Source: an uncultured bacterium
GTDB lineage: Bacteria; Verrucomicrobiota; Kiritimatiellia; CAIVKH01
DNA length: 64,000 nt
Assembly (NCBI GenBank): GCA_937958885.1
Contig: CALGMT010000013.1
Location: forward strand, 17,538 to 81,537
Reading direction: 5' to 3'
Part shown: piece by piece, positions 43,269-52,640 of the stretch
Position numbering within the stretch: position 1 is the first letter of the stretch
Layout of the letters: each line of letters begins with the position of its first letter
Notes under the pieces: model-generated
Databases searched by the model: none
What the model saw: the letters and a program-made list of their open reading frames with translations, nothing else
What the model was told of the DNA's origin: nothing
Program-made: the position numbers and the translations under genes

Positions 43269-44137
43269 GCATTTTGGTCAATAGCGATACCCGCGTCCTC
43301 GTCCAGGGCATCACCGGCCGCGACGGCTCGTTTCACGCGAAGGGCATGCTCGACTACGGCACCAGGGTGGTTGGCGGCGTCACGCCCGGGAAAGGCGGCG
43401 AACAGGTCCATGGCGTCCCCGTGTTCAACACGGTGAAGGAAGCGGTCTCCGCGACCGGAGCAAACGCGACGGTGATTTACGTGCCCGCAAAATTCGCCCC
43501 CGCCGCGATGCGCGAGGCGATGGACGCGGCGATCCCGCTGATCGTGACGATTACTGAAGGCGTGCCGACGCTCGACATGATGGACATCTATCACGAGGTC
43601 CGCGCGCGCGGGCTTCGGATGATCGGCCCGAACTGCCCCGGCGTCATTACGCCCGGCCAGTGCAAGATCGGCATCATGCCGGGCCACATTCACAAGCCCG
43701 GACGGGTCGGCGTCATTTCCAGAAGCGGCACACTGACGTATGAGATTGTGTATGCGCTGACCAATCTGGGCGTCGGCCAGTCCACCTGCATCGGGATTGG
43801 CGGCGACCCGATCGTCGGGTCCGGCCCGATGGACCTGCTGCCGCTATTCGAGGCAGATTCCGGCACAGACGCGATCGTGTTGGTGGGCGAGATCGGCGGC
43901 GACGAAGAGGAACGCACCGCCGCCTTCATTCGCGAGCATATCAAGAAGCCCGTCTTCGCGTTTATCGTTGGCCACACGGCGCCGGAGGGGAAGCGTATGG
44001 GCCATGCCGGCGCGATCGTATCCGGCGGCGCCGGAACCGCGGCCTCGAAGCTCAAAGCCTTTTCTCACGCAGGCGTTCCGGTCGCCAATACGATCGACGA
44101 GCTCGCCGAGATGGTGGCCGCTGCGATGCGCCGCTGA
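43265..44137 (+). CDS. sucD: Succinyl-CoA ligase alpha subunit
   Basis: A 290-residue partner of SucC. It has the CoA-binding Rossmann domain ([16 protein letters not shown]), [17 protein letters not shown], and the phospho-His in [13 protein letters not shown]. The ATG overlaps the sucC stop (ATGA), so subunits are made in equal amounts. An aldehyde dehydrogenase gene follows 115 bp later with its own promoter-like region. Confidence 0.97.
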   Translation: MSILVNSDTRVLVQGITGRDGSFHAKGMLDYGTRVVGGVTPGKGGEQVHGVPVFNTVKEAVSATGANATVIYVPAKFAPAAMREAMDAAIPLIVTITEGVPTLDMMDIYHEVRARGLRMIGPNCPGVITPGQCKIGIMPGHIHKPGRVGVISRSGTLTYEIVYALTNLGVGQSTCIGIGGDPIVGSGPMDLLPLFEADSGTDAIVLVGEIGGDEEERTAAFIREHIKKPVFAFIVGHTAPEGKRMGHAGAIVSGGAGTAASKLKAFSHAGVPVANTIDELAEMVAAAMRR

Positions 44138-44206
44138 GGCGCACGCGCGCTGTCGATTGCTCCGCAAAAGTCATCCCGGCGTCGCCGTGTGCGCGGCTGC
44201 GGAATG

Positions 44207-44252
44207 AGTGTCACAAAGCTTTGCGAAAGGGTATAAACCCTATGGTGACACT
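44207..44252. promoter_or_regulatory. Inverted-repeat operator candidate around the aldehyde dehydrogenase promoter
   Basis: Perfect 8-bp arms AGTGTCAC (44207-44214) and GTGACACT (44245-44252) flank a probable promoter TGTCAC-17 bp-TATAAA (44209-44214, 44232-44237). The centre also has AAAGCTTT and GGGTATAAACCC. The right arm touches the start codon at 44253. Such a layout suits a dimeric repressor. Confidence 0.5.
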
Positions 44253-45680
44253 ATGAAGAATATGTATCCGCTGTTTCTGGCAAATCGCGCGGAGGCCCCT
44301 AATTCCGATCTGGAAGTGCGCGATAAGTATTCCGGCGCGCTCGTCGCGCGGGTCGCTCAGGCCGACGCGACCATGATCCGCGAGGCGATCGCCCGCGCGG
44401 AGGGCGCCGTCGAACCGCTGCGCGCCTGGCCGGCCTACAAACGACAGGCCGTGCTCGACCATCTCGTGCGCCGCGTGCGCGAGCGCGCCGACGAATTCGC
44501 GCAATTGCTCTGCGCCGAGGCGGGCAAGCCGATCAAGGACAGCCGCGGCGAAGTCGCCCGGCTGATCGACACCTTGCGGATCTCCGCCGAGGAGTCCGTG
44601 CGTATGACCGGCGAAGTGATGCCGCTCGATATCTCTCCGCGCACGGCCGCCTACGCCGGAATGTGGAAGCGCGTGCCGATCGGCGTTTGCTCGTTCATCT
44701 CGCCGTTCAATTTCCCCCTCAACCTCGTCGCGCATAAAATCGGCCCCGCGCTTGCGGTCGGCTGCCCATTCGTCCTGAAGCCCGCCAGCTTGACCCCGCT
44801 GGGCGCGCTCGCGCTGGGTGAGATTCTGGCGGAAACCGATCTGCCGGAAGGCGCGTTTTCCATCCTGCCGTGCCCGCGCGACGGCGCGGATTTGTTCACC
44901 ACCGACGAGCGCATCAAGCTGCTCTCGTTCACCGGCTCACCCGACGTCGGATGGGCGCTCAAGGCCAAGGCCGGCAAGAAAAAGGTCGTGCTCGAACTCG
45001 GCGGCAACGCGGCGGTCGTGGTGGACGCCGACGCGGACCTGAAGGACGCGGTCGATCGCATCATCATCGGCGCGTTCTACCAGTCGGGCCAGAGTTGCAT
45101 CAGCGTCCAGCGCGTGATCGCGCACGAATCGGTGTATGCAGACCTGCGCGACCGCCTCGTCGCGGCCGCGCGCGCGCTTAAGGCGGGTGATCCGCGAGAC
45201 GAGGCGACCTTCATCGGCCCGATCATTTCCGCGAAAGAGGCGGATCGCATCGAGGCGTGGATGGCGTCGTCGGTCCAGCGCGGCGCGCGCGTCCTCTGCG
45301 GAGGCACACGCGAGGGAAACGTTATCCAAGCGACCGTCCTGGAAAATGTGCCGCGCGACGAAAAGCTTTATGCGGAGGAGGTCTTCGGTCCCGTCGTCAT
45401 CCTCGAATCCGCGCCGGATTTCAACGCCGCCCTCGCGCGCGTCAACGACAGCCGCTACGGTCTTCAAGCCGGCGTGTTCACGCGCGACATCCAAAAAGCC
45501 TGGCGCGCATGGGACGCGCTGGACGTGGGCGGCGTCCTGATTAACGAAGTCCCCTCCTGGCGCGTGGACCACATGCCTTACGGCGGCGTCAAAGAAAGCG
45601 GACTGGGCCGAGAAGGCGTCCGCTTCGCGATGGAAGACATGACGGAAATTCGGATGTTCGTGTTGCGCCGCAACGTGTGA
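44253..45680 (+). CDS. NAD(P)-dependent aldehyde dehydrogenase
   Basis: A 475-residue ALDH superfamily enzyme. FNFPLNLVAHKIGPALAVGC and KPASLTPLGAL form the NAD-binding site, LELGGNAAVVV carries the general-base Glu, and GQSCISVQR carries the catalytic Cys. EVFGPVV is the late family motif. The substrate is not clear; the setting after sucCD would allow a succinate semialdehyde or related acid aldehyde, but lactaldehyde- and glyceraldehyde-type enzymes look similar. An ATG at 44262 is an alternative start. Its stop abuts the stop of the opposite gene with no gap. Confidence 0.9.
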   Translation: MKNMYPLFLANRAEAPNSDLEVRDKYSGALVARVAQADATMIREAIARAEGAVEPLRAWPAYKRQAVLDHLVRRVRERADEFAQLLCAEAGKPIKDSRGEVARLIDTLRISAEESVRMTGEVMPLDISPRTAAYAGMWKRVPIGVCSFISPFNFPLNLVAHKIGPALAVGCPFVLKPASLTPLGALALGEILAETDLPEGAFSILPCPRDGADLFTTDERIKLLSFTGSPDVGWALKAKAGKKKVVLELGGNAAVVVDADADLKDAVDRIIIGAFYQSGQSCISVQRVIAHESVYADLRDRLVAAARALKAGDPRDEATFIGPIISAKEADRIEAWMASSVQRGARVLCGGTREGNVIQATVLENVPRDEKLYAEEVFGPVVILESAPDFNAALARVNDSRYGLQAGVFTRDIQKAWRAWDALDVGGVLINEVPSWRVDHMPYGGVKESGLGREGVRFAMEDMTEIRMFVLRRNV

Positions 45681-46232
45681 TCAGCGGCGCCGCCCGGTCA
45701 ATGCAGCGTGAAAGTCCCGATAGTCCGTGCGCGGGTCGAGCCAGATGCCGAAATAGGGTCCTGCAAAATCCGCGCCGGGGATCACGCCGAGCGGATCGCC
45801 GTTGAACGCCAGTTCGCTGCCGACACCGGGCACATATGTTAAGGTGTATCGGTCGCCCGGGCGCACGTCGCGGTAGAGTCGATTGATTTCATCCACACGC
45901 GACTGGATTGCGGCGAGCTCATCCGGTTTCAAATGCCGCCGGAGCATGTCGTCGCCCGCCTTGATCAGATCGGCTGCGGAAATAGTGCGGAGATACACAA
46001 TGTCCAGCCGCTTCGGCACGTCGTCCAGGACCGATTCGGTCGGCACTCCTTCGCCGACGTGGAGCGCGGCCCAATACACGCGAAAAATATACCCGACCCG
46101 CAGCAGTGCTTCGCCCCGCAGCGTCATCCTTGCGCCGTGCGCCTCGACAACAGCCGGGAAAACCGGCTTTGATGCCGCGGCGGCGATGAGCGGCAGCGCG
46201 AGCAGGGCAAACAGGATGATAATTTTGCGCAT
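45681..46232 (-). CDS. Periplasmic chalcone-isomerase-like protein
   Basis: A 183-residue protein with a clear signal peptide (FALLALPLIAAAAS) from the ATG at 46232. VEAHGARMTLRGEALLRVGYIFRVYWAALHV is the opening of the chalcone-isomerase-like fold, as in the bacterial Chalcone_3 group, and later FNGDPLGVIPGADFAGPYFGIWL fits too. These bacterial members probably bind fatty acids or other small ligands; enzyme activity is not established. A head-to-head gap of about 105 bp separates it from the SxtJ-like gene. Confidence 0.82.
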   Translation of the reverse strand: MRKIIILFALLALPLIAAAASKPVFPAVVEAHGARMTLRGEALLRVGYIFRVYWAALHVGEGVPTESVLDDVPKRLDIVYLRTISAADLIKAGDDMLRRHLKPDELAAIQSRVDEINRLYRDVRPGDRYTLTYVPGVGSELAFNGDPLGVIPGADFAGPYFGIWLDPRTDYRDFHAALTGRRR

Positions 46233-46338
46233 AAACGTACATCGCGCTGCAGCAATTTCCCTTACACCCCCCGCGCGAATCGGTTGACTCTGGTGCCGGT
46301 TTCCGTAGGCTGTCAACCTTTCAAGGAGAACCCGTATC

Positions 46339-46797
46339 GTGGCGCAGGTTTCGAAGACGATGAATACATGGCCCTGGCAGGGCCTCGGCAAGGCTCCGCC
46401 GGAGAAGAAGCCCATGCCGATCCGGCTGAAGGCGACGATTCAGGCCGCGGCCATGACCGCGATCGGGTTCATTATTTACAAAGTGTTCGACCATCTAATC
46501 GGCCCGGCGATCGTGTGGTCGCTCGCGGGCCTCGTGCTGATCGGCGGCTGGTTCGTGCCCCCGATTTTTCACGGCTTCGAAAAGTTCGGCGCGAAGATGG
46601 CCTACTGGGTATCCGCCGGACTGACATGGGGGCTGCTCGTCCCGTTCTTCTATTTGACGTTCACGTTCGGCCGCCTCGTGCTGATCTTGAGGAAAATCGA
46701 CCCGATGGACCGCGCGTTTCCCGACAAGGCGCGCGACTCGTTTTGGACGCCGCGCCCGCCCGTGCCGAGCATGGATCAATATCGAAAGCAGCACTGA
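46339..46797 (+). CDS. SxtJ-like small membrane protein
   Basis: A 152-residue protein starting at GTG with an AAGGAG site about 11 bases upstream. It has three to four membrane helices (FIIYKVF; IVWSLAGLVLIGGWFV; GLLVPFFYLTFTFGRLVLIL) and a C-terminal WTPR-type tail. Proteins of this type stand next to carbamoyltransferases in saxitoxin-like and exopolysaccharide clusters, where they are named SxtJ. The carbamoyltransferase gene starts 23 bp after its stop, which supports a joint role, perhaps as membrane anchor. The function is not known. Confidence 0.75.
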   Translation: MAQVSKTMNTWPWQGLGKAPPEKKPMPIRLKATIQAAAMTAIGFIIYKVFDHLIGPAIVWSLAGLVLIGGWFVPPIFHGFEKFGAKMAYWVSAGLTWGLLVPFFYLTFTFGRLVLILRKIDPMDRAFPDKARDSFWTPRPPVPSMDQYRKQH

Positions 46798-46820
46798 AGA
46801 GGCCGTCGGCCGAAAAACCC

Positions 46821-48665
46821 ATGAACATTCTCGGTATCAGCGCGTTTTATCACGACTCTGCGGCGGCGCTCGTCCGCGACGGCAAAATCATCGCCGCAGC
46901 GCAGGAAGAGCGCTTCTCGCGCAAAAAACACGACGAGCGATTTCCTTTTCACGCCGTGCGCTACTGCCTGCACGAGGGCGGGGTGGGGCCGGACGACCTC
47001 GACGCGGTCGCGTTCTACGACAAGCCAATCCAGAAGTTCGAGCGTCTGTTGCAGACCTATTTTGCGGTCGCGCCCCGGGGCCTCAAGTCGTTCATGATGG
47101 CGATGCCGATCTGGATTCGCGAAAAGCTTTGGATCCCGCTCGAAATCCAGCGCTCGCTGGACGAGTGCCACATTAATTCCGAGAAGCCGGAGCTGTATTT
47201 CCCCGAACACCACGAATCACACGCCGCCAGCGCGTTTTTCCCGTCGCCCTATCCGACCGCCGCAATTCTCACCGTCGACGGAGTGGGCGAGTGGGCGACG
47301 AGCACGCTCGGCCACGGGAAGGGGCACGATTTGCAGATCCTCAGCGATCTGCGTTTCCCGCACTCGCTGGGCCTGCTGTATTCGGCGTTCACGTATTTCA
47401 CCGGGTTCAAGGTCAACTCCGGCGAATACAAGCTCATGGGCCTCGCACCGTATGGCGAGCCGCGCTACGTCCAGCAAATCTACGAGCACCTGGTCTCGGT
47501 CCGCGACGACGGCTCGTTCAAGCTGAACATGGAATATTTCGACTACATGGCCGGCCTGACGATGACGAACGACAAGTTCGCCAAATTGTTCGGCGGCCCG
47601 GCGCGTCCATCTGAGTCGAACATCGGCCAGCGCGAGATGGACCTCGCGCGCTCGATCCAGGTGGTCACTGAAGAAATTGTCCTCAAGATGGCTCGCCACC
47701 TGCACAAGGTCACCGGCGAGAAAAACCTTTGCATGGCAGGCGGCGTCGCGCTGAACTGCGTCGCCAACGGGCGCCTGTTGCGCGAAGGTCCGTTCGAAAA
47801 TATCTGGATTCAGCCCGCCGCGGGCGACGCCGGCGGCGCGCTCGGCGCAGCGCTCACGGTCTGGTATCACGTCAAGGGCAACCCGCGCGAGGCGGACGGC
47901 GTAAAAGACAGCATGCAGGGCGCGTATCTCGGACCCAATTTTGACGACGAAGTCGAAGCGTTCCTGCAGGCGAAAGGCTACCCCGCAAAGAAGCTGACCG
48001 GTCCGGCATGGGCCGCGGAAATCGCGAAGCGCATGGCGGAGGAGCAGGTCGTCGGCCTCGTGCAGGGCCGCATGGAGTTCGGTCCACGCGCGCTCGGCGG
48101 CCGTTCGATCATCGGCGACCCGCGCTCCGAAAAGATGCAGTCGGTGATGAACCTCAAGATCAAGTATCGCGAATCTTTCCGCCCGTTCGCCCCCTCCTGC
48201 CTGCGCGAACACGTCAGCGATTACTTCGACCTCGACCGCGAATCGCCCTACATGCTCCTCGTCGCGCCGGTCCGCCGCGACCTGTGGACCGAGCTCACCG
48301 ACGAGCAGCGCCGGATCATGAAAGACCCGGACCTGTGCAAGCGCGTGAACGTCGCGCGCTCGAAACTTCCCGCCATCACTCACGTGGACCAATCCGCGCG
48401 CGTGCAGACCGTCGAACGCGACGTGAACCCTCGCTATTACGACATCATCAAGGCCTTCGGCGATCTCACGGGCTACTACTGCATCATCAACACGTCCTTT
48501 AACGTGCGCGGAGAGCCGATCGTGTGCACGCCGGAAGACGCCTACCGCTGCTTCATGCGCACCGAGATGGATTGCCTCGTCCTCGGGGATTTCATCTTGA
48601 GCAAGGCCGACCAGCCCGAGTGGAAAGACAAGGTCGACTGGCGCAAGGATTACGTGCTCGACTAG
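46821..48665 (+). CDS. NodU/SxtI-family carbamoyltransferase
   Basis: A 614-residue enzyme that moves a carbamoyl group from carbamoyl phosphate to a sugar or secondary metabolite. The N-terminal domain starts MNILGISAFYHDSAAALVRD, then EERFSRKKHDERFP, HHESHAASAFFPSPY with metal-binding His, and VDGVGEWATSTLG. The C-terminal domain has QGRMEFGPRALGGRSIIGDP. All are hallmarks of the NodU/CmcH family. The ATG at 46821 is the family start. Its acceptor could be a surface polysaccharide residue. Confidence 0.93.
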   Translation: MNILGISAFYHDSAAALVRDGKIIAAAQEERFSRKKHDERFPFHAVRYCLHEGGVGPDDLDAVAFYDKPIQKFERLLQTYFAVAPRGLKSFMMAMPIWIREKLWIPLEIQRSLDECHINSEKPELYFPEHHESHAASAFFPSPYPTAAILTVDGVGEWATSTLGHGKGHDLQILSDLRFPHSLGLLYSAFTYFTGFKVNSGEYKLMGLAPYGEPRYVQQIYEHLVSVRDDGSFKLNMEYFDYMAGLTMTNDKFAKLFGGPARPSESNIGQREMDLARSIQVVTEEIVLKMARHLHKVTGEKNLCMAGGVALNCVANGRLLREGPFENIWIQPAAGDAGGALGAALTVWYHVKGNPREADGVKDSMQGAYLGPNFDDEVEAFLQAKGYPAKKLTGPAWAAEIAKRMAEEQVVGLVQGRMEFGPRALGGRSIIGDPRSEKMQSVMNLKIKYRESFRPFAPSCLREHVSDYFDLDRESPYMLLVAPVRRDLWTELTDEQRRIMKDPDLCKRVNVARSKLPAITHVDQSARVQTVERDVNPRYYDIIKAFGDLTGYYCIINTSFNVRGEPIVCTPEDAYRCFMRTEMDCLVLGDFILSKADQPEWKDKVDWRKDYVLD

Positions 48666-48687
48666 CGCCGCCGGCCGCGCAGCGGCT

Positions 48688-49257
48688 TTAGCTGTGCAGC
48701 GAAGGCCGCTCGAGCAGCTTGAAGAACTCCGTGCGCGTGGGGAGAGAGTCTTGGAAACAGCCGACCACGGCGGACGTGATCATGAACGAGTTCTGCTTCT
48801 CCACGCCCCGCATCATCATGCACAAGTGCTGAGCCTCGACGACCACACCGACGCCGAGCGGTTGAAGAACATCCATTAGCGCATCCGCGATTTGTTGCGT
48901 TAACCGCTCCTGAATTTGCAGCCGACGCGCATACATGTCCGCGATGCGCGCGAGCTTGCTGACGCCGATCACCTTGTCCCTCGGGATGTAGCCGATGTGG
49001 CAGCGTCCGATGAACGGCAGCAAGTGGTGCTCGCACATGCTGTAGATTTCGATGTCCTTGACGATCACCATGTGCCGCGAATGCGCCTCAAACAACGCGC
49101 CGTTCACGATCTCTTCCACGTTTTGGAAATAACCCTTCGTGAGAAACTGCCACGCCTTCGCCACGCGGTGCGGGGTTCGGACCAAGCCTTCGCGCTCGGG
49201 ATCCTCGCCCAGCGCGACCAGCATCTGCTTGATTAGCGGCTCCATCTCGTTTTCCAT
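48688..49257 (-). CDS. folE: GTP cyclohydrolase I
   Basis: A 189-residue enzyme that makes dihydroneopterin triphosphate from GTP, for folate and also for queuosine. [20 protein letters not shown] gives two of the zinc ligands, and the last Cys lies in [18 protein letters not shown]. The start at 49257 gives [13 protein letters not shown]; a second ATG at 49245 is an alternative. It diverges from a DUF62 gene with a perfect inverted repeat in between. queC, queE and queG in the window make the queuosine role relevant. Confidence 0.96.
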   Translation of the reverse strand: MENEMEPLIKQMLVALGEDPEREGLVRTPHRVAKAWQFLTKGYFQNVEEIVNGALFEAHSRHMVIVKDIEIYSMCEHHLLPFIGRCHIGYIPRDKVIGVSKLARIADMYARRLQIQERLTQQIADALMDVLQPLGVGVVVEAQHLCMMMRGVEKQNSFMITSAVVGCFQDSLPTRTEFFKLLERPSLHS

Positions 49258-49272
49258 GTTTATACCCTAGCG

Positions 49273-49291
49273 TGACGTCGGCTCGACGTCA
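49273..49291. promoter_or_regulatory. Perfect inverted repeat between divergent folE and DUF62 genes
   Basis: TGACGTCG and CGACGTCA with a GCT centre. It lies 15 bases from folE and 17 from the opposite start codon, a place fit for a dimeric regulator of both genes. Confidence 0.5.
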
Positions 49292-49308
49292 TTTGTTATC
49301 GTTCGGTT

Positions 49309-50094
49309 ATGAAGATCATTACGTTGATGACCGATTTTGGAACAACCGACGGCTACGTCGCGGCCATGAAGGGGGTCATTTTCGACGCCTGTCCCCGCGC
49401 GCAGGTGGTCGATGCGGTCCACGACATTCCCGCGCACGACATCCGCGCCGGCGCGTGGGCGCTGCGGCACTATTGGAAATTGTTCCCCGAAGAGACGATC
49501 CATGTTGCGATCGTCGATCCGGGAGTCGGCTCCGCGCGGCACCCATTGATGGCCCGGGCGGATGGCCGCTGGTTGATCGGACCGGACAATGGCGTGTTTT
49601 CGTGGGCGCTGCGCGAAAGCCGACGGTTTGAGGCGTGGACGCTTTCGCCCGCCATCCGCCGCCGCCTCGCGGTCGGGCACACCTTTCACGGGCGGGATGT
49701 TTTTGCCTTCGCGGCCGGGATGCTCGCGTCAGGGGTATCGCCATCCGCGCTTGCGGGAAAGCCCATCGCTCCTATGCGCTTCGATTGGCCTCTTCCTATT
49801 AAAGGAAGGTCATCCATCCGCGGAACGGTGATCCACATTGACCGGTTCGGAAACGCCGTCACGAACATTCCGGCGCCCACGATCGCGCGACTCGGCCCGA
49901 ACCTCTCAATCGCCTGCGAAAGTTTTCGTACGCGTGGATTCGGGCGAATTTATGCAGATGTTTCTGTTGGAAAGCAGGTTGCGCTAATGGAGTCGACTGG
50001 ATTGCTTGAACTGGCCATCCGCGAAGGCAGCGCTTCCGAGCAGTGCGGGATCAAGCTCGGATCGCGAGTTATAGTTGAAAAGCATAAAAAATAG
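49309..50094 (+). CDS. SAM hydroxide adenosyltransferase (DUF62 family)
   Basis: A 261-residue enzyme that hydrolyses S-adenosylmethionine to adenosine and Met, related to fluorinases and chlorinases. MTDFGTTDGYVAAMKG, VIFDACPRAQVVDAVHDIPA, and VDPGVGSARHPL are the family motifs in order, then FHGRDVFAFAAG; the C-terminal domain has HIDRFGNAVTNI. It lacks the 23-residue loop insert of fluorinases in the region I can see, so hydrolysis is the likely activity. The last third of the gene is less GC-rich than its surroundings. Confidence 0.92.
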   Translation: MKIITLMTDFGTTDGYVAAMKGVIFDACPRAQVVDAVHDIPAHDIRAGAWALRHYWKLFPEETIHVAIVDPGVGSARHPLMARADGRWLIGPDNGVFSWALRESRRFEAWTLSPAIRRRLAVGHTFHGRDVFAFAAGMLASGVSPSALAGKPIAPMRFDWPLPIKGRSSIRGTVIHIDRFGNAVTNIPAPTIARLGPNLSIACESFRTRGFGRIYADVSVGKQVALMESTGLLELAIREGSASEQCGIKLGSRVIVEKHKK

Positions 50095-50116
50095 AGTCTA
50101 TTTAAAATGTGACCCA

Positions 50117-50175
50117 TTATTTTTTGAAAAATAAGCGCATAATTTTGTTGTAATCGATTTTTGCTGTGCTATCTT
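50117..50175 (+). promoter_or_regulatory. AT-rich palindrome and promoter upstream of ilvB
   Basis: TTATTTTT/AAAAATAA (50117-50124, 50127-50134) forms a perfect 8-bp inverted repeat. Just after it TTGTAA (50148-50153) and TATCTT (50170-50175) are 16 bp apart. The whole spacer is AT-rich in a GC-rich window. No leader peptide or attenuator is seen. Confidence 0.45.
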
Positions 50176-50197
50176 TTGATAAATCAAGAGGTAATTC

Positions 50198-52006
50198 ATG
50201 AGCGCAACAGCAGTAGAGCACAAAACTTCTCCAGAAAAAGCCAAAGATCAAAAATCATCGATTGAGGTCAAGGGGCCATCGGTTTCTCGTGAGGTGCTGG
50301 ATGGCGCGCAGGCGCTCGTGAGGGGGCTGGAGCGGCAGGGGGTGGAATACATTTGGGGCCTGTCGGGCGGCGCGGCGATCCCGATTTTCGACGCAATCGT
50401 CACGACTGGTACGAAAATCAAACTCGTGCTCGTGCGGCACGAGCAGGGGGCGACGCACATCGCCGACGGATACGCCCGTGTGACCGGACGGCCCGGCGTG
50501 GTGCTCGTGACCAGCGGTCCGGGAGCGACGAACACCGTGACCGGCATTCTGACCGCGCACATGGATTCCGTGCCGATGGTGGTGCTGACAGGACAGACGA
50601 TTTCGCCCATGCTGGGCAAAGACGCATTTCAAGAGGCGGACGTGTTCGGCATTACGATGCCGATCGTCAAACACAGCTACCTCGTCAAGAAAACCAACGA
50701 CATCCCCCGGATCGTCAAAGAGGCGTTCCACATCGCCAACACCGGGCGACCGGGGCCTGTGCTCATTGACATCCCGAAGGATGTGAGCTCCGGTCCGTGC
50801 ACCGCCGATCTCGACCCGCCGATGGATTTGCCCGGCTATAACCCCGCGATCCCGGTGGACAAGGCAGGCGTGATGGCGATTGCCGAGGCGCTGCGCAAGT
50901 CGAAGCGGCCCGTGTTGCTCGCCGGTCACGGCGTGCTGATCTCCCGCGCGTGGGATTCGCTCCGCCGCCTCGCCGAAACCCTGCAGGCGCCGGTGACCAC
51001 CACGCTGCTCGGCAAGGGCGCGTTCCCCGAGAACCACCCGCTATCGCTCGGCATGCTCGGCATGCACGGCACTGCGTATGCGAACAAAGCGATGATCGAA
51101 TGCGACCTGGTGATGTCGATCGGTTCGCGCTTCGACGACCGCATCATCGGCCAGGCCCCGAAATTCTGCAAAGATGCCGTGCGCATCCACATCGACATCG
51201 ACGCCGCCGAAATCAACAAAATGATCAAGGTGCACCACTGGTGCGTGGGCGACGCGCGCGAAATTCTTGATGAACTCACGCAGCACGTGCGGCGTCTGGA
51301 CACCAACGACTGGCTGAACCATCTCAACGGCTACAAAAAGAAATATCCGCTGAAGTACAAGAAGTACGGCGGACTCAAGATGCAGTACATCCTCGACGAG
51401 CTCGACAAGCTGACCGGCTGCAACGCGATCATCTCGACCGACGTCGGCCAGCACCAGATGTGGTCCGCGCAATTCAACAAAACCATCCGGCCCGACGGCT
51501 GGTTGAGCTCCGGCGGCGCCGGCACGATGGGCTACGGGTTCCCCGCCGCGATCGGCGCGCAGTTCGCGAAGCCGAAGGACCAGGTGTGGGCCGTGGTCGG
51601 CGACGGCGGGTTCCAGATGACGATGTGCGAACTCGCCACCGCCGCGCTGCACAAGCTGCCCGTTAAGGTCCTCGTGCTGAATAATCACTACCTCGGCATG
51701 GTGCGCCAGTGGCAGGAACTGTTCTTCGAGAACCGCGAGAGCGGTGTGAATCTCGAGGGCAACCCGGACTTCGCCAAACTCGCCGAGTGCTATCCCGGAG
51801 CGAAGGGCTTCACGCTTAAGCGCGGCGCGGACATCCGCAAGATTCTCAAGCGGGCTATGGACTACACCGACGGCCCGTCCGTGATCAATGCGGAGGTGGA
51901 GAAAGCGGACAATGTGTATCCGATGATCCCCGCCGGCCGCGCGATTGAGGACATGATCCTCGAAGCCCCGAAATACAAAATGGAAAAACCCACCGGCTCG
52001 ACCTGA
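50198..52006 (+). CDS. ilvB: Acetolactate synthase large subunit
   Basis: A 602-residue ThDP enzyme, first step of valine/leucine/isoleucine synthesis. The N-terminal 35 residues (Lys/Ser-rich) are an extension not usual in the family; the domain starts at GAQALVRGLERQGVEYI. The catalytic Glu is in VRHEQGATHIADGYAR, and the ThDP/Mg motif runs from GDGGFQMTMCELATA to LVLNN. YLGMVRQWQELFFENR is the FAD/substrate loop. AGAGGTAA stands eight bases before the ATG. ilvN follows 36 bp downstream. Confidence 0.97.
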   Translation: MSATAVEHKTSPEKAKDQKSSIEVKGPSVSREVLDGAQALVRGLERQGVEYIWGLSGGAAIPIFDAIVTTGTKIKLVLVRHEQGATHIADGYARVTGRPGVVLVTSGPGATNTVTGILTAHMDSVPMVVLTGQTISPMLGKDAFQEADVFGITMPIVKHSYLVKKTNDIPRIVKEAFHIANTGRPGPVLIDIPKDVSSGPCTADLDPPMDLPGYNPAIPVDKAGVMAIAEALRKSKRPVLLAGHGVLISRAWDSLRRLAETLQAPVTTTLLGKGAFPENHPLSLGMLGMHGTAYANKAMIECDLVMSIGSRFDDRIIGQAPKFCKDAVRIHIDIDAAEINKMIKVHHWCVGDAREILDELTQHVRRLDTNDWLNHLNGYKKKYPLKYKKYGGLKMQYILDELDKLTGCNAIISTDVGQHQMWSAQFNKTIRPDGWLSSGGAGTMGYGFPAAIGAQFAKPKDQVWAVVGDGGFQMTMCELATAALHKLPVKVLVLNNHYLGMVRQWQELFFENRESGVNLEGNPDFAKLAECYPGAKGFTLKRGADIRKILKRAMDYTDGPSVINAEVEKADNVYPMIPAGRAIEDMILEAPKYKMEKPTGST

Positions 52007-52042
52007 TCGGTCGCTCCGACACTCCCCCATAGAGGTGCCTCC

Positions 52043-52570
52043 ATGACCACGTCCGTTGCCAACCCCCACATCGCCCCATACACCGGCCATCACACCATCA
52101 GCGTGTATGTGGCGAACAAACCCGGCGTGCTCGCGCGCATCGCGCAGGTGTTCGCGCGGCGCGGCTACAACATCGAATCCCTCGTCGTCTCCCCCGCGAT
52201 GGACGGTCAGTTTTCTCGCATGACCATCGGGTTGAGCGGCAATCCGGAGGGGATGGAGCAGATCATCAAGCAAACCAGCAAGTTGATCGATGTGCTCCGC
52301 TGCACGGATCATACAGACGACGACGCTGTGGTGAAAGAACTGGCGTTGGTGAAGGTCGGCGCCAGCGCAGCCCAGCGCGCCGAAGTCCTGCAGATCGGCG
52401 AACATTTCGGCTGCAAGACTGTGGACCTTACCGAAACCTCGATGATCCTGCAGTGCACTGGCAACAGCGAAAAAATCGACGCGCTGGTCGGCATGCTCGG
52501 CAAATTCCGCATCATCGAGCTTGTCCGAACCGGGAAAGTCCTGATGGCCCGCGGCGACGGCTTGACCTGA
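52043..52570 (+). CDS. ilvN: Acetolactate synthase small (regulatory) subunit
   Basis: A 175-residue regulatory subunit. The N-terminal ACT domain has TISVYVANKPGVLARIAQVF and RRGYNIESLVVSP, with GNPEGMEQIIKQTSKLIDV next; valine binds at the ACT dimer. The C-terminal domain follows to residue 170. It needs the large subunit just upstream. AGGTGCC is the weak ribosome binding site before the ATG. Confidence 0.95.
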   Translation: MTTSVANPHIAPYTGHHTISVYVANKPGVLARIAQVFARRGYNIESLVVSPAMDGQFSRMTIGLSGNPEGMEQIIKQTSKLIDVLRCTDHTDDDAVVKELALVKVGASAAQRAEVLQIGEHFGCKTVDLTETSMILQCTGNSEKIDALVGMLGKFRIIELVRTGKVLMARGDGLT

Positions 52571-52640
52571 TCGGGCGGGGCGCACGGGCGGTATCGCGCG
52601 CGGATTTCCCTGTTGCACGGGTTTCCTGTACGCTGTCGCC

